This document shows positions 17,310 through 27,060 of a DNA stretch of 64,000 bases, one piece after another. The notes beneath the pieces are model-generated. The model worked only from the letters and a program-made list of their open reading frames with translations, was not told the origin of the DNA and ran no database searches. The stretch is taken from the NCBI RefSeq assembly GCF_000963005.1, contig NZ_JZHZ01000007.1, forward strand, positions 2,482,808 through 2,546,807, given 5' to 3'. Source of the DNA: Xanthomonas sp. GPE 39 (lineage in GTDB: Bacteria; Pseudomonadota; Gammaproteobacteria; Xanthomonadales; Xanthomonadaceae). The position numbers and the translations under genes were made by a program. Every line of letters starts with the position of its first letter. Positions within the stretch are counted from its first letter, which is position 1.

Positions 17310-18053
17310 ATGCCTTCCGAGACCACCGCTACGGCCCGCATTCCGATTTTCATGTACCACAACATCGCCGAAGCGCCGCGACACCTACAGGTTTACCGCA
17401 GTCTGTACGTGACACCAGCGCGCTTCGCCCGGCAGATGCGCCTGCTGCAGCGACTGGGCTACCGCGGCGTCTCCATGTCCGACGCCATGCCCTACCTGCG
17501 TGGCGAGCGCCAAGGCAAGATCGCCGTGATCACCCTGGACGATGGCTATCTCGACAACCTGCACGCGGCGCTGCCGGTGCTGCAACAGCTAGGCTTCACC
17601 GCCACCGTCTACATGGTCAGTGGCTGCATTGGCCGCCACAACGTCTGGGACGCGGAGAAACTCGGCATCGAAAAGCCACTGATGAACCTGGACGAGCTGC
17701 GCCGCTGGCGCGCTGGCGGCATGGAGATCGGCGCACACACCCGCTCGCACCCACACCTGACCGGATGCAGCGACGCCGCGTTGCGCGAGGAGATCGGCGG
17801 CTGCAAGCGCGAGCTGGAAGATCTACTCGGCGAAGCGGTGCCACAATTCTGCTATCCCTATGGCGACATGGACGAGCGCGTCACCGAAGCCGTACGTGCC
17901 GCTGGCTATACCGCCGCGACCAGCACTCGCCGGGGCCGCGCCGTGTCGGGGTCCGATCCATGGCGCTACCCGCGCATCCAGGTCGCACGCCACCATCTAC
18001 TGCCGCACTTCGCGCTGCGTGCACTGACTGCCTACGAGGACCGCCGCGCATGA
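17310..18053 (+). CDS. polysaccharide deacetylase (NodB-homology domain)
   Basis: A 247-residue carbohydrate esterase family 4 protein. It has the opening IPIFMYHNI, the catalytic/metal motif ITLDDGYLDN (Asp-Asp), and the metal-binding HTRSHPHL (H-x3-H) near residue 145, followed by the CYPYGDMDE motif. These residues bind a divalent metal and remove N- or O-acetyl groups from polysaccharide. No signal peptide is visible, so it may act on a lipid-linked intermediate in the cytoplasm. Its stop overlaps the start of the glycosyltransferase (ATGA), so the two are translationally coupled. Confidence 0.92.
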   Translation: MPSETTATARIPIFMYHNIAEAPRHLQVYRSLYVTPARFARQMRLLQRLGYRGVSMSDAMPYLRGERQGKIAVITLDDGYLDNLHAALPVLQQLGFTATVYMVSGCIGRHNVWDAEKLGIEKPLMNLDELRRWRAGGMEIGAHTRSHPHLTGCSDAALREEIGGCKRELEDLLGEAVPQFCYPYGDMDERVTEAVRAAGYTAATSTRRGRAVSGSDPWRYPRIQVARHHLLPHFALRALTAYEDRRA

Positions 18054-19150
18054 AATTCCTGTTCGTCGGTACCAACTCTGAGAACACTGGCGCAGCCACG
18101 CACTTCGTGGCCCTGGCGCAGGCGCTGGCCGGCGTCGGCCACGACGTGGAAGTGATCGCCTGCGCAGGTGGACTGATCGCCGAGGAACTGCAGCGCAGCG
18201 GCATCACCGTGCATCTTGGGCGGTTCCGCAACGTGCTGGACCCCGCCGGTTACGCGCCGCTGTTGCGCGCGGCGCGGCGCAGCAAACCGGATTGGCTGGT
18301 CGGCAACTTCGGCAAGGAATACTGGCCGCTGCTGCTGGCTGGGCGCACTCTCGGCATCCGCGTGGCACTGTTCCGCCATCGCACACCGGCGATGAGCGCG
18401 CTGTCCGGCTACGCGATCCCGCGTCTGGCGGCACGGTTCTTCGCCGTATCGCACTACGCGCGGCAGGCGTATCTACAGCGCGGCGTACCGGAGGCACTGG
18501 TGCAGGTGCTGTACAACCCGGTGAACATGGAGCGACTGCGTCCAGATCCAGTGCGAGGCCAGGCCATCCGCCGCGCGCAGCAATTGCCCGATGATGCCAT
18601 CGTCCTCGGCTACAGCGGACGCATGCACGCGGGCAAGGGCATCTTCCCGCTATTGCAAGCCGCGTCGGCGGCGATGGCGCTGGAGCCGCGGCTGCATTGC
18701 CTGTGGCTTGGCGATGGGCCGGACGCGGCGCAACTGAAGGCGCAGGCCGCCGCTCAGGACGACAGCGCGCGCCATCGCTTCGTCGGCTGGGTCAACGACA
18801 CAACGCCCTACTACAACGCGATGTCGATGCTGGCGTTTCCGTCGCTGGCGCCGGAAACCTTCGGCCGGGTCTCGGTGGAAGCGCAAGCCAGCGAAGTGCC
18901 TGTGCTGGCCAGCGACGTCGGCGGGGTGGCCGAAACACTGGATGCGGGCATCAGCGGCGAACTGCTGCCGCCCGGCGACGTGGACGCTTGGCGCGATGCG
19001 ATCGTGCGTCTATGCGATACGGCGCGGCGCCAACGCATGGGTCAAGCCGGACGTGCGTTCGTCCAGCGAAACTTCGGCGGCGCGGTGATCGCCGCGCAAT
19101 TCGTGCAGTTGCTGGAACAGCCGCGCTGCGCTCCACCACCGCGGGCATAG
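18050..19150 (+). CDS. glycosyltransferase family 4 (GT-B)
   Basis: A 366-residue glycosyltransferase. The N-terminal Rossmann half begins MKFLFVGTNSENTGAATHFVALAQAL; the C-terminal GT1-type domain begins about residue 180 (VLGYSGRMHAGKGIFPLL) and has the sugar-nucleotide E-x7-E motif in SLAPETFGRVSVEAQASEVPVLASDVGG. No membrane segment is evident. The ATG overlaps the deacetylase stop, so the two probably work on one surface glycan. The pair is isolated from any visible polysaccharide cluster. Confidence 0.92.
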   Translation: MKFLFVGTNSENTGAATHFVALAQALAGVGHDVEVIACAGGLIAEELQRSGITVHLGRFRNVLDPAGYAPLLRAARRSKPDWLVGNFGKEYWPLLLAGRTLGIRVALFRHRTPAMSALSGYAIPRLAARFFAVSHYARQAYLQRGVPEALVQVLYNPVNMERLRPDPVRGQAIRRAQQLPDDAIVLGYSGRMHAGKGIFPLLQAASAAMALEPRLHCLWLGDGPDAAQLKAQAAAQDDSARHRFVGWVNDTTPYYNAMSMLAFPSLAPETFGRVSVEAQASEVPVLASDVGGVAETLDAGISGELLPPGDVDAWRDAIVRLCDTARRQRMGQAGRAFVQRNFGGAVIAAQFVQLLEQPRCAPPPRA

Positions 19151-19307
19151 ACACAAACGGGCGTAGTTGCGGTGATGCAAATGCCAGCGATTGGGACGCA
19201 CGCCGTCTCGTTTGCGATGGTCCACAGGTCGCTCGCACGAGGCGACGATTCTCGCTCATCCAGCACCATCGCCGACATCTCTGCGCTCGAATCGGGGCAC
19301 CACAAAG

Positions 19308-20770
19308 TGGTTGCATTGACTCGCGTATTTGTCTACAAATAAATCCAAGGAAGAAAGCAACCAACAAGATTCAACTGTGCCGCACTTCCAATGTTTACCG
19401 GCCATGCCGAATTCGCAAATGTATTTGCTGAATTTTTACAAGAATGCCAGATCAAAGCGGCACATCGTCGCCACTCCTACAGCCAGCATGCAGGCCACTA
19501 TCGAGCGAACCTAAAGCACTCAACACCCTCATTTCGCACATGGGAATTCCGCATCCGCGGCCCAACTTGCGCGTATCGACATGCAATCCAGCAGCCGAAT
19601 ACTGGGCCTTCCAAGGACACGCTCGTATTCAGTCACGACAAAGCGATTCCAATGAATCTCAACGCAGATCATCCAACATCCGTGGTACACCGCTGTCGCC
19701 ACCATATCGACATCGCACTGATTTTTTTACTTGTACTGCTAGGCATTGGCAGCGCCACCAGCACCGCCCTGGCCCAGGAGCATGCACCCGACACACGCCT
19801 GATGCGTGTTGCCGACATGCAAGCCAAGCATAAACCCGCCGGCGTCCCCGACGACTACGTGCAAACCCCATTCGGCTACTTCCCACCCGCCTGCGTCCAC
19901 CACATCAGCAAAGACGAGCGCATCCTCGAAGACGGCAGCGTGCAACACACCAATGGCATGCGCGAACAGACCAAGGTCTGCACCCAGGACAACTTCACCG
20001 CCAACGGCACCCGTGTGCGGCCGGACGGCACTGGCCTGGATGGCAGGCAGGTGCGCGGCGACGCCGCGCTGACCGCATCCAAACCTCACCATTCAATACC
20101 GCCACCGATTACCGATAGCTGGGTCGCATCAGCCTTTTACCAGACTGGCACCCCGCTCGGCCGCATCGTGGCGAGTTGGAAAGTGCCGCAAAACCCGACT
20201 AACGTGGCGCAACAGACGGTGTACTTTTTCCCTGGGATCACGACCGATTATCCGGCCATCCTGCAACCGGTGCTGGCTTACCGCGGCTACGACAACGCCT
20301 GGGACCTGAGTAGCTGGAACTGTTGCAAAGACGGCACCGTGTGGCAAAGCGACACCATTGCGGCCAAGACCGGCGATCAAATCGTTGGCGACACCTATGC
20401 CACCTGCAACAACCTTAGGCCCTGCTCAAGCTGGAACATCGACACACGCAACCTCACCAGCGGCCAGAGCGTTCGGCTCAGCACGACGTATTACGGCAAC
20501 TTGAGCATCAGCTCTGCGGTAGCAGGCGCGCTGGAAGTGTATTCGATTGATAGTTGCGACCAGTACCCACCCGACGGCAGCATCACTTTTGACGATATCG
20601 GCGTATACGACTACAAATTACGTCGCGTGCACTCTCCGCCATGGACATCCAACAACTACAGTCCCGATCTCGACGTGCAATGCAACTACGATGTTGAGAC
20701 AACACCCACTTCGGCCACGATCTACTACTGAGTTGGGCCATCCGTCGCGCCGCAGTTGCATGGCGGCGCG
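19308..20770 (+). repeat. duplicated neprosin unit, copy 2
   Basis: Second copy of the ~1.46 kb unit found at 15561-17024, in the same orientation. It includes about 340 bases of diverged but alignable upstream sequence, the neprosin gene and the downstream hairpin. The stretch 19151-19307 before it shows nothing I can name. Confidence 0.8.
19652..20731 (+). CDS. secreted neprosin-family prolyl endopeptidase, copy 2
   Basis: A 359-residue paralogue of the protein at 15910-16983, roughly three quarters identical by eye. It has the same signal peptide layout (IDIALIFLLVLLGIGSATSTALAQ), the identical stretch KHKPAGVPDDYVQTPFGYFP, the same paired cysteines, and the neprosin blocks VASWKVPQNPTNVAQQTVYFFPG, SWNCCKDGTVW and GALEVYSIDSCDQYPPDGS. 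Differences cluster after the linker (WVASAFYQTGTPLG) and in the loop before GALEVYS. The long frame upstream of 19652 is not a better start because the signal peptide begins here. An in-frame extension exists but lacks coding character. Confidence 0.85.
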   Translation: MNLNADHPTSVVHRCRHHIDIALIFLLVLLGIGSATSTALAQEHAPDTRLMRVADMQAKHKPAGVPDDYVQTPFGYFPPACVHHISKDERILEDGSVQHTNGMREQTKVCTQDNFTANGTRVRPDGTGLDGRQVRGDAALTASKPHHSIPPPITDSWVASAFYQTGTPLGRIVASWKVPQNPTNVAQQTVYFFPGITTDYPAILQPVLAYRGYDNAWDLSSWNCCKDGTVWQSDTIAAKTGDQIVGDTYATCNNLRPCSSWNIDTRNLTSGQSVRLSTTYYGNLSISSAVAGALEVYSIDSCDQYPPDGSITFDDIGVYDYKLRRVHSPPWTSNNYSPDLDVQCNYDVETTPTSATIYY

Positions 20771-20776
20771 CCTTTT
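20746..20776 (+). terminator. terminator after neprosin copy 2
   Basis: Inverted repeat CGCGCCGC / GCGGCGCG (8 bp, 9-base loop) followed by CCTTTTAT, about 15 bases after the stop. The equivalent hairpin after copy 1 lacks the T run. Confidence 0.65.
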
Positions 20777-20936
20777 ATGACGATGGCAATGTGCAAGTGC
20801 AAGCTGACATTAGCCAATCCCTCGTGTGCGCGGCCGACACACACCCCACTTGCGCGAAGCAACCGGCTGGATTAAACCCGCGTTATCGCCTGGTCGAACA
20901 CCGGTAGGCATGGGCCATCATCCCGCACCTGCGCCC

Positions 20937-22853
20937 TCAATCGTGCGCCTCAAGCCAGGCGAGCACCTGCGCCGCGAGCGCAGACACATCTTCGCCATCG
21001 GCATGCAAGTGCAGATCCGGCTGCGCCGGCGGCTCATAGGGCGAGTCAATCCCGGTGAAGTTGGGAATCTTGCCAGCGCGTGCCTTGGCGTACAGCCCTT
21101 TGACATCGCGCGCCTCGGCCACCTGTAACGGCACATCGACGAATACTTCGACAAACTCGCCAGGCGCAAAACCTGCCCGCGCCATCTCGCGCTCAGCGCG
21201 AAACGGCGAGATGAAACTGACCAACACGATCAGCCCAGCGTCGACCATCAGCCGCGCCACCTCGGCGACGCGACGGATATTCTCCACACGATCCTCGTCG
21301 GTGAAACCCAAATCGCGATTGAGCCGATGGCGCACATTGTCGCCATCGAGCAGAAACGTATGCCGACCCTGCGCATGCAAGCGTTTTTCGACCAGATTGG
21401 CGATCGTGGATTTGCCGGCACCGGACAGGCCGGTGAACCACAGCACGCGTGGCGTCTGCCCCTTGATCCGCGCACGCGCCGCCTTGTCCACGTCCAGATG
21501 CTGCCAGTGCAGGTTGCCGGCGCGGCGCAGCGCGAAGTCCAGAGTGCCTGCGGCGACGGTGGCATTGCTTTGCCGATCGATCAGGATAAAACCGCCGAGC
21601 GTGCGATTGCGCTTATACGGGGCGAACGCGACCGGTTGATCCAGCGCCAGATTGCAGTAACCGACCTCGTTGAGTTCCAGACGCTTGGCGGCGAGCCGTT
21701 CCTGCGTGTTCACATCGACGCGGTATTTGATCTCGCTGACACTGGCCGACACCGTGCGCGTGCCGATCTTCAACCAGTACGGGCGACCGGGCAGTAATGC
21801 GGCATCGTCCATCCACAGCACATGCGCGGCGAACTGATCGGCCACCTCCGGCGGATCCGCCGCTGCGGCAATGACGTCGCCACGGCTGATGTCGATCTCA
21901 TCGACAAGGGTCAGCGTGACCGCCTGCCCGGCCACTGCACACGCCACCTCAGCCGCACCGATCAACACCTGCGCAACATGGGAACGACGCCCCGACGGCA
22001 CCACGACCACCGCATCGCCCGGCTTCACCTCGCCCGCTGCCAAGGTACCGGCGAAGCCACGGAACTGGTCATGTGGACGGTTGACCCACTGCACCGGCAG
22101 GCGTAACGCGCAATCGGCCTGTTGCGTTTCCAGCTCCAGGCTTTGCAAATGTTCCAGCAACGCCGGACCGTCATACCACGGCATGCGCGCCGAACGCTGC
22201 AACAGATTGTCGCCCTCCAGTGCGGACAGCGGAATGCACTGGACCTGATCGATGCCCAGTTGCGCGGCCAACGCCCGGTATTCCACGGCGATGGCCTCGA
22301 ATGTCTCGCGCGCGAAATCGACCAGATCCATTTTATTCACCGCCAGCACCACATGCCGCAGCCCCAGCAGCGCCACGATATAGCTATGCCGACGGGTCTG
22401 GGTCAGCAGCCCCTTGCGCGCATCCACCAGCACCACCGCCAAGTCGGCAGTGGAAGCGCCAGTGGCCATGTTGCGGGTGTACTGCGCATGTCCTGGACAA
22501 TCGGCAACGATGAACTTGCGCGTGTCGGTATCGAAGTAACGATACGCCACATCGATGGTGATGCCCTGCTCGCGCTCGGCAGCCAAGCCGTCCAGCAACA
22601 ACGCATAGTCGACCGCCCCGCCGCGCGTGCCATGGCGCTTGCTATCGGCACCGAGCGCGGCAAGTTGATCGTCGAACACCTGCTTGCTGTCGTACAACAG
22701 CCGCCCGATCAATGTGCTTTTGCCGTCATCGACACTGCCGCAGGTAATGAAGCGCAACAGTGGCTTGCATTCGTGTCGATGCAGATAGCGCGCGATGTCG
22801 GATGCTCCGCCGCCCTCTTCCGGCTCTGTCGCCTGCCCACGCTGCATGCCCAT
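20937..22853 (-). CDS. cysNC: bifunctional sulfate adenylyltransferase GTPase subunit / APS kinase
   Basis: A 638-residue fusion. The N-terminal CysN half is an EF-Tu-like GTPase: P-loop [10 protein letters not shown], the DCPGH motif ([19 protein letters not shown]) and NKMD ([12 protein letters not shown]), which powers APS formation by CysD. From about residue 445 the CysC half is an APS kinase with Walker [23 protein letters not shown] and the [13 protein letters not shown] segment, making PAPS. The fusion is usual in Xanthomonas. The ATG at 22853 overlaps the cysD stop (ATGA), so the two subunits are coupled. Confidence 0.96.
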   Translation of the reverse strand: MGMQRGQATEPEEGGGASDIARYLHRHECKPLLRFITCGSVDDGKSTLIGRLLYDSKQVFDDQLAALGADSKRHGTRGGAVDYALLLDGLAAEREQGITIDVAYRYFDTDTRKFIVADCPGHAQYTRNMATGASTADLAVVLVDARKGLLTQTRRHSYIVALLGLRHVVLAVNKMDLVDFARETFEAIAVEYRALAAQLGIDQVQCIPLSALEGDNLLQRSARMPWYDGPALLEHLQSLELETQQADCALRLPVQWVNRPHDQFRGFAGTLAAGEVKPGDAVVVVPSGRRSHVAQVLIGAAEVACAVAGQAVTLTLVDEIDISRGDVIAAAADPPEVADQFAAHVLWMDDAALLPGRPYWLKIGTRTVSASVSEIKYRVDVNTQERLAAKRLELNEVGYCNLALDQPVAFAPYKRNRTLGGFILIDRQSNATVAAGTLDFALRRAGNLHWQHLDVDKAARARIKGQTPRVLWFTGLSGAGKSTIANLVEKRLHAQGRHTFLLDGDNVRHRLNRDLGFTDEDRVENIRRVAEVARLMVDAGLIVLVSFISPFRAEREMARAGFAPGEFVEVFVDVPLQVAEARDVKGLYAKARAGKIPNFTGIDSPYEPPAQPDLHLHADGEDVSALAAQVLAWLEAHD

Positions 22854-23761
22854 CAGAAATACCCCTCGATCTTCTTCTGCTCCATCGATGCGCCCGGATC
22901 CTGATCGATCATGCGTCCCTGGCGTTCGGAGGTGGTGGTCTGCAGCATCTCGGCGATGATCTTTTCCAAGGTATCGGCCTGCGACGCGATGGCACCCGTC
23001 AGCGGATAGCAACCAAGTGTGCGAAAACGCACCCGACGTTGCTGTGGCACTTCGCCCTCGCGCAGCGGCAGGCGCGCATCGTCCACCATAATCAGCGCAC
23101 CGTCGCGTTCCACCACTGGACGCTCGGCAGCGAAATACAGCGGCACCACCGGAATCGCTTCGCGATAGATGTACAGCCAGATATCCAACTCGGTCCAATT
23201 GGACAGCGGAAACACGCGCACGCTCTCGCCCGGATGGATGCGCGGGTTGTACAGCGTCCATAACTCCGGACGCTGCTGCTTGGGATCCCAACGTTGGCGC
23301 TCATTGCGAAACGAAAACACCCGCTCCTTGGCCCGCGCTTTTTCCTCGTCGCGGCGCGCACCGCCAATGGCGGCATCGCATTGCCACAACGCCAGCGCCT
23401 GCTTCAACGCCTGCGTCTTCATCACCTCGGTGTGCACACTGGCACCATGCGTAAACGGGCCGATGTTCTGCGCTACCCCATCGGGATTGATATAGACACG
23501 CAGATCCACTCCGGTCTCGGCGGCACGGCGATCACGAAAGGCGATCATCTCGCGGAATTTCCAGCGCGTATCCACGTGCAGCAATGGAATCGGTGGCGGC
23601 GCTGGCGCGAAGGCCTTCAACAGCAGGTGCAACAGCACCGAACTGTCCTTGCCCACCGAATACAGCAGCAGCGGGTTACGGAATTCGGCCGCCACCTCGC
23701 GCAAGATGTGGAGACTCTCGGCCTCGAGCCGATCGAGGTGGGACAGGACGCAAGCACTCAT
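22853..23761 (-). CDS. cysD: sulfate adenylyltransferase subunit 2
   Basis: A 302-residue PP-loop ATP pyrophosphatase that forms adenosine phosphosulfate with CysN. It shows the PP-loop [51 protein letters not shown], and the C-terminal [10 protein letters not shown]. The ATG at 23761 gives the family start (an open frame continues upstream). About 280 bases upstream are free of genes and should hold the promoter; I cannot identify a CysB site by eye. No cysH, cysI or cysJ is in the window. Confidence 0.96.
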   Translation of the reverse strand: MSACVLSHLDRLEAESLHILREVAAEFRNPLLLYSVGKDSSVLLHLLLKAFAPAPPPIPLLHVDTRWKFREMIAFRDRRAAETGVDLRVYINPDGVAQNIGPFTHGASVHTEVMKTQALKQALALWQCDAAIGGARRDEEKARAKERVFSFRNERQRWDPKQQRPELWTLYNPRIHPGESVRVFPLSNWTELDIWLYIYREAIPVVPLYFAAERPVVERDGALIMVDDARLPLREGEVPQQRRVRFRTLGCYPLTGAIASQADTLEKIIAEMLQTTTSERQGRMIDQDPGASMEQKKIEGYF

Positions 23762-24038
23762 CGCAACGAAGTCACATGCAGTGGAAGGCCGAAGCGCAGA
23801 GTAACAGCGTGGACGATGCGTGGGGCTGGACAGGGTTTTGACCCGCCCCCTCAACCCAACCGCTACTCAGGGCGAGGGGACATCGATATCTCAAGGCCGG
23901 CACGACTGTGCGAGCTTGCCAAGCGTAGCGAATCGGGTCATCAGGGCCGGCTCCAAACCGCTGCCGACCTTGCTCGCCTTGCCAGTGGACTCGGCAGCAC
24001 GCAGGCATGCGAGGCACGTCATACCTGATGCAGTCTCA

Positions 24039-24548
24039 CTAGCGATACAGCCACCAGGCCGCGCCGGCAACTGCACATAGCAACCCCAGCATGGCCCAGC
24101 ACCAGACACTGACGCGATTGCCAGCAACCACCGCGCGCCCAGTGCCCACTGACAACTCCAAACGATGATAACGTTCGACCCTTGTGATCGCCTCACGCAG
24201 CGGCATCTGCGGATAGTGGTCAAAAATTAGCCTAGCCACTTTATGCCCCTCGCCGCAGTGCAACGCCATTTCACTCGTCGCTGGCAGGCGCGGCGCGGTC
24301 GCACTGTTCATCGGGTGTTCGCTCGCATGCTTGTTTTTGTCGACAACCACGGACACATCAGCCCTGGCATAACGAGCGAGCAGTTGCGTGACCACCTGCT
24401 CCGCATCAGCATGCAACCATGACTCGACCTGCAACTTCGCACTGTGCAGATCCATGTTGCGGTGGGTACGCAATAGCTTGATCGCCTGAATGATCTTGCC
24501 ACGCGCCAAGGCATCGGCGACAAGTGGCGGCGGCAGGTTTCGGTTCAT
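24039..24548 (-). CDS. single-pass membrane protein with L7/L12-like helices
   Basis: A 169-residue protein I cannot name. Two similar helical segments, KIIQAIKLLRTHRNMDLHSAK (residues 18-38) and the later PLREAITRVERYHRL, resemble the KIKAIKLVREATGLGLKEAKDAV helix pair of the ribosomal L7/L12 C-terminal domain, a motif also found in small membrane-anchored proteins. A single membrane segment lies at the C-terminus (WCWAMLGLLCAVAGAAWWLY), so the soluble part faces the cytoplasm by the tail-anchored look. The ATG at 24548 was preferred over an upstream ATG because the conserved-looking part starts there. It is divergent from the macro-domain gene. Confidence 0.65.
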   Translation of the reverse strand: MNRNLPPPLVADALARGKIIQAIKLLRTHRNMDLHSAKLQVESWLHADAEQVVTQLLARYARADVSVVVDKNKHASEHPMNSATAPRLPATSEMALHCGEGHKVARLIFDHYPQMPLREAITRVERYHRLELSVGTGRAVVAGNRVSVWCWAMLGLLCAVAGAAWWLYR

Positions 24549-24664
24549 GTCGCAGATGTTGAGATGGCGATGCGACAGTCTTGCCCTTGGCAAGTTAAGC
24601 GGCCGTGGCAACGGAAGATCGCAACCTCACACTTCCATCATTCGACCCCCATAAAGATTCCTGC

Positions 24665-25222
24665 ATGAAGATCGATATTTGGCAAGGCGACATCACCCAT
24701 CTGGACGTGGACGCTATCGTCAACGCCACCAACGAATCACTGCTCGGAGGCGACGCAGTGAACGATGCGATTCACCGTGCCGCAGGCGCGGAGCTGCTGG
24801 AGGAATGTCGGCGGCTACCGGAACTCAAGCCAGGCATACGCTGCCCGGCCGGTGAAGTACACGCCACGTCCGGCTACCGGCTCAAAGCGCGGTATGTGCT
24901 GCATACGGTCGGCCCAGTCTGGCGAGATGGCCTGCACGACGAACCAGCGTTGCTCGCCAACTGCTACTGGCGTGCTCTGCGCCTAGCCGAGCAGATGGGC
25001 CTGGAGTCGGTCGCGTTCCCCCCGATCAGTTGCGGCACCGCTGGCTACCCGCTGCACCAAGCAGCACGCATCGCGGCGACCGAGACCGACGCCTGGCGGC
25101 GCACGCATGCCTCGCCCAAGCGCATCATCCTGGTGACCTACGATGCGACAACCTACAAGGCCTATCAGCAAGCCATGGCCCAGATCACGATGCAGCAAAC
25201 GGGTCAGGCGCAGGTCGCCTGA
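24665..25222 (+). CDS. macro-domain protein, probable O-acetyl-ADP-ribose deacetylase
   Basis: A 185-residue macro domain of the YmdB/MacroD type. It has the ADP-ribose-binding signature IVNATNESLLGGDAVNDAIHRAAG, the GEVHATSGY strand, VLHTVGPVW, the FPPISCGTAGYP glycine-rich loop, and the VTYDATTYKAY end. Such proteins remove ADP-ribose or acetyl groups from modified substrates. It is 185 residues, close to family length. The ATG at 24665 follows the upstream in-frame ATG at 24605, which would add 20 unrelated residues. Confidence 0.92.
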   Translation: MKIDIWQGDITHLDVDAIVNATNESLLGGDAVNDAIHRAAGAELLEECRRLPELKPGIRCPAGEVHATSGYRLKARYVLHTVGPVWRDGLHDEPALLANCYWRALRLAEQMGLESVAFPPISCGTAGYPLHQAARIAATETDAWRRTHASPKRIILVTYDATTYKAYQQAMAQITMQQTGQAQVA

Positions 25223-25397
25223 ACCCGCGCCATAGCGAGGAATGCCGTAACCCATCGCACAGCAAACCGACACCGCAACAACTTCAGTGTCCGTATCGAA
25301 CGGCCAATGCCAAAGTGCACAGCACACAGGCATGGCACACACCGATCAAAAAGAACGCAGGCCATCGCCGTGTGATGCGCACTGGGCGAACGCGACC

Positions 25398-26402
25398 TCA
25401 GCCCCGCCACTTACCCAGTGCGGCCAGGCTGTTTTCCTTGGCCCGTTCATACACCACCTGCTGTGCCTTGGCGACATTGCCCTTGATGTCACGCGACCAC
25501 AGCTTCAAGGCGGCCTGCTGCATCGCACGACCATACGAGAAACTCAACGGCCACGGCAGCGATCCAAGCTGATTCATGGCATTGAGATGTGCGGTGGATT
25601 GCTCGTCGGTTTGCCCGCCAGAGAGAAACACGATGCCCGGCAGAATCGCCGGCACGGTGCTCTTGAGGCACATCACCGTGGACTCGGCCACTTCCTCGAC
25701 GTCGGCCTGCTCTTCGCAGCCCTTGCCCGCGATCACCATCGACGCTTTCAGAATCGTGCCTTCCAGGACTACGTTCTGCTCGTACAGCGCACCGAACAGC
25801 GCGCGCAGCGTGGCCTCGGTGACTTCGTAGCAAGTCTCGATGTCGTGGTCGCCGTCCATCAGTACTTCCGGCTCCACCATCGGCACCAGACCCTGCTCCT
25901 GGCACAAGGCCGCATAGCGCGCCAGCGCATGCGCGTTGGTTTCGATACACACGCCGGAAGGGATGTCCTCGCCGATGGTGATGACCGCCCGCCACTTGGC
26001 GAAGCGCGCACCGAGCGCGTAGTACTCCTGCAGGCGCGCGCGCAGGCCATCCAGACCTTCGGTAATCAGCTCACCCGGCATGCCGGCCAGCGGATACGTG
26101 CCATTGTCGACCTTGATACCCGGGATCAGGCCGTGCTCGGCCATGTACTTGGGAAACGGCACGCCGGCCTTGGTCTTCTGACGGATCGTCTCGTCGTACA
26201 GGATGGCGCCGGAAATGTGCTCGCTCAGTTTCGGCGTGGTCAGCAACAGTTCGCGATAGGCCCGACGATTTTCCTCGACATTCTCGATGCCAACGCTGGC
26301 AAAGCGCTTGGCGATGGTGCTGGTGGATTCGTCGATCGCGATGATGCCCTTACCCTGGGCAACCATCGCCTGAGCGGTTTCGGCAAGCTGTTCGATGCTC
26401 AT
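25398..26402 (-). CDS. class I fructose-bisphosphate aldolase
   Basis: A 334-residue Schiff-base aldolase of the eukaryote-like class I family, cleaving fructose 1,6-bisphosphate in glycolysis/gluconeogenesis. Family blocks: KGIIAIDESTSTIAKRF, SGAILYDETIRQ, IKVDNGTYPL, KWRAVITIGEDIPS, VPMVEPEVLMDGDHDIETC, EGTILKASMVIAGK (Lys that forms the Schiff base), and FLSGGQTDEQSTAHLNAMN. The ATG at 26402 gives the usual start MSIEQLAETAQAM. It is on the same strand as pyk, pgk and gap but separated from them by the VirB5-like gene. Confidence 0.95.
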   Translation of the reverse strand: MSIEQLAETAQAMVAQGKGIIAIDESTSTIAKRFASVGIENVEENRRAYRELLLTTPKLSEHISGAILYDETIRQKTKAGVPFPKYMAEHGLIPGIKVDNGTYPLAGMPGELITEGLDGLRARLQEYYALGARFAKWRAVITIGEDIPSGVCIETNAHALARYAALCQEQGLVPMVEPEVLMDGDHDIETCYEVTEATLRALFGALYEQNVVLEGTILKASMVIAGKGCEEQADVEEVAESTVMCLKSTVPAILPGIVFLSGGQTDEQSTAHLNAMNQLGSLPWPLSFSYGRAMQQAALKLWSRDIKGNVAKAQQVVYERAKENSLAALGKWRG

Positions 26403-26666
26403 GGGATTCCTGCGATACGGGGGAAGGCCCAGTATATCCCGGTCACTCGCAGCGATTCGGCACTTGCGCATTGGCATTGGCACTGGCAACGCTCGACCAC
26501 AGCATCGCGCCGTTTCTCGACAGGCCACACATCCATCAGCGCGATACGCCCACCCAGTACGTCGCATCGGCCATCGACGCCAGATCGACGTAGTGCGCAT
26601 GGTCGATCTGGTCGGCGCAATGGCCTAGCTCTTTGTTGCTCAATCCTGGGGCGCAAGCGCCCAGCT

Positions 26667-26990
26667 TCACCGCGTCGCAGCAGGTGTAGGCGTAACAGGT
26701 GTCTGCGGAGACACCTGTGTCGATGGGCCGCCCGCGCCCAATCCTTTCGGGAATGCCATCGGGCAGACCGTTGCATACAACGCCGAGGAGACCGCGTTGT
26801 AACAGTACGAATTGGTGACGACGAATGCGCCAGTGGCCGCATCGACCGGCGCCCAGCAATCCTGCGGCACACCAAGCGTGCAAAACAGGAAGGGATTGTT
26901 GTCGTAGTAAGGAATGACAACGTACTGGGCCGAGGCCTGCATGGAAACCGTACACAAGCACAACGCAGCAAACCATCCATACGATTTCAT
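26667..26990 (-). CDS. small secreted protein, apparent -1 frameshift near its 3' half
   Basis: The frame from the ATG at 26990 gives 107 residues: a signal peptide (MKSYGWFAALCLCTVSMQASAQ), then VVIPYYDNNPFLFCTLGVPQDCW and a cysteine-containing stretch to about residue 90, ending in a Pro/Thr tail that stops at 26667. However, from about 26718 down to 26536 the neighbouring frame has strong GC3 and reads as protein (DTCYAYTCCDAVKLGACAPGL...DATYWVGVSR), while GC3 in the tail of the first frame falls to about half. The intended product is therefore probably ~150 residues, reached by a -1 shift. A perfect hairpin at 26695-26718 lies exactly at the switch. It is downstream of the VirB5-like gene on the same strand. 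Function unknown. Confidence 0.6.
   Translation of the reverse strand: MKSYGWFAALCLCTVSMQASAQYVVIPYYDNNPFLFCTLGVPQDCWAPVDAATGAFVVTNSYCYNAVSSALYATVCPMAFPKGLGAGGPSTQVSPQTPVTPTPAATR
26695..26718. other. 10-bp hairpin at the frame switch
   Basis: ACAGGTGTCT and AGACACCTGT separated by GCGG form a perfect stem-loop on either strand, placed where the coding frame changes. No classical slippery heptamer precedes it, so a mutation or misassembly is as likely as programmed shifting. Confidence 0.55.
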
Positions 26991-27060
26991 CGCGCGCTCT
27001 CCTCGGTTGGGGCCATTTACTTCTGCGTATAAAATGAGCGAGACGTCGACAAGGTCGCCA

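Noticed and set aside
25287-27032. A 581-codon plus-strand frame
   Set aside because: It is antisense to the aldolase and to the small secreted protein, with no family signature.
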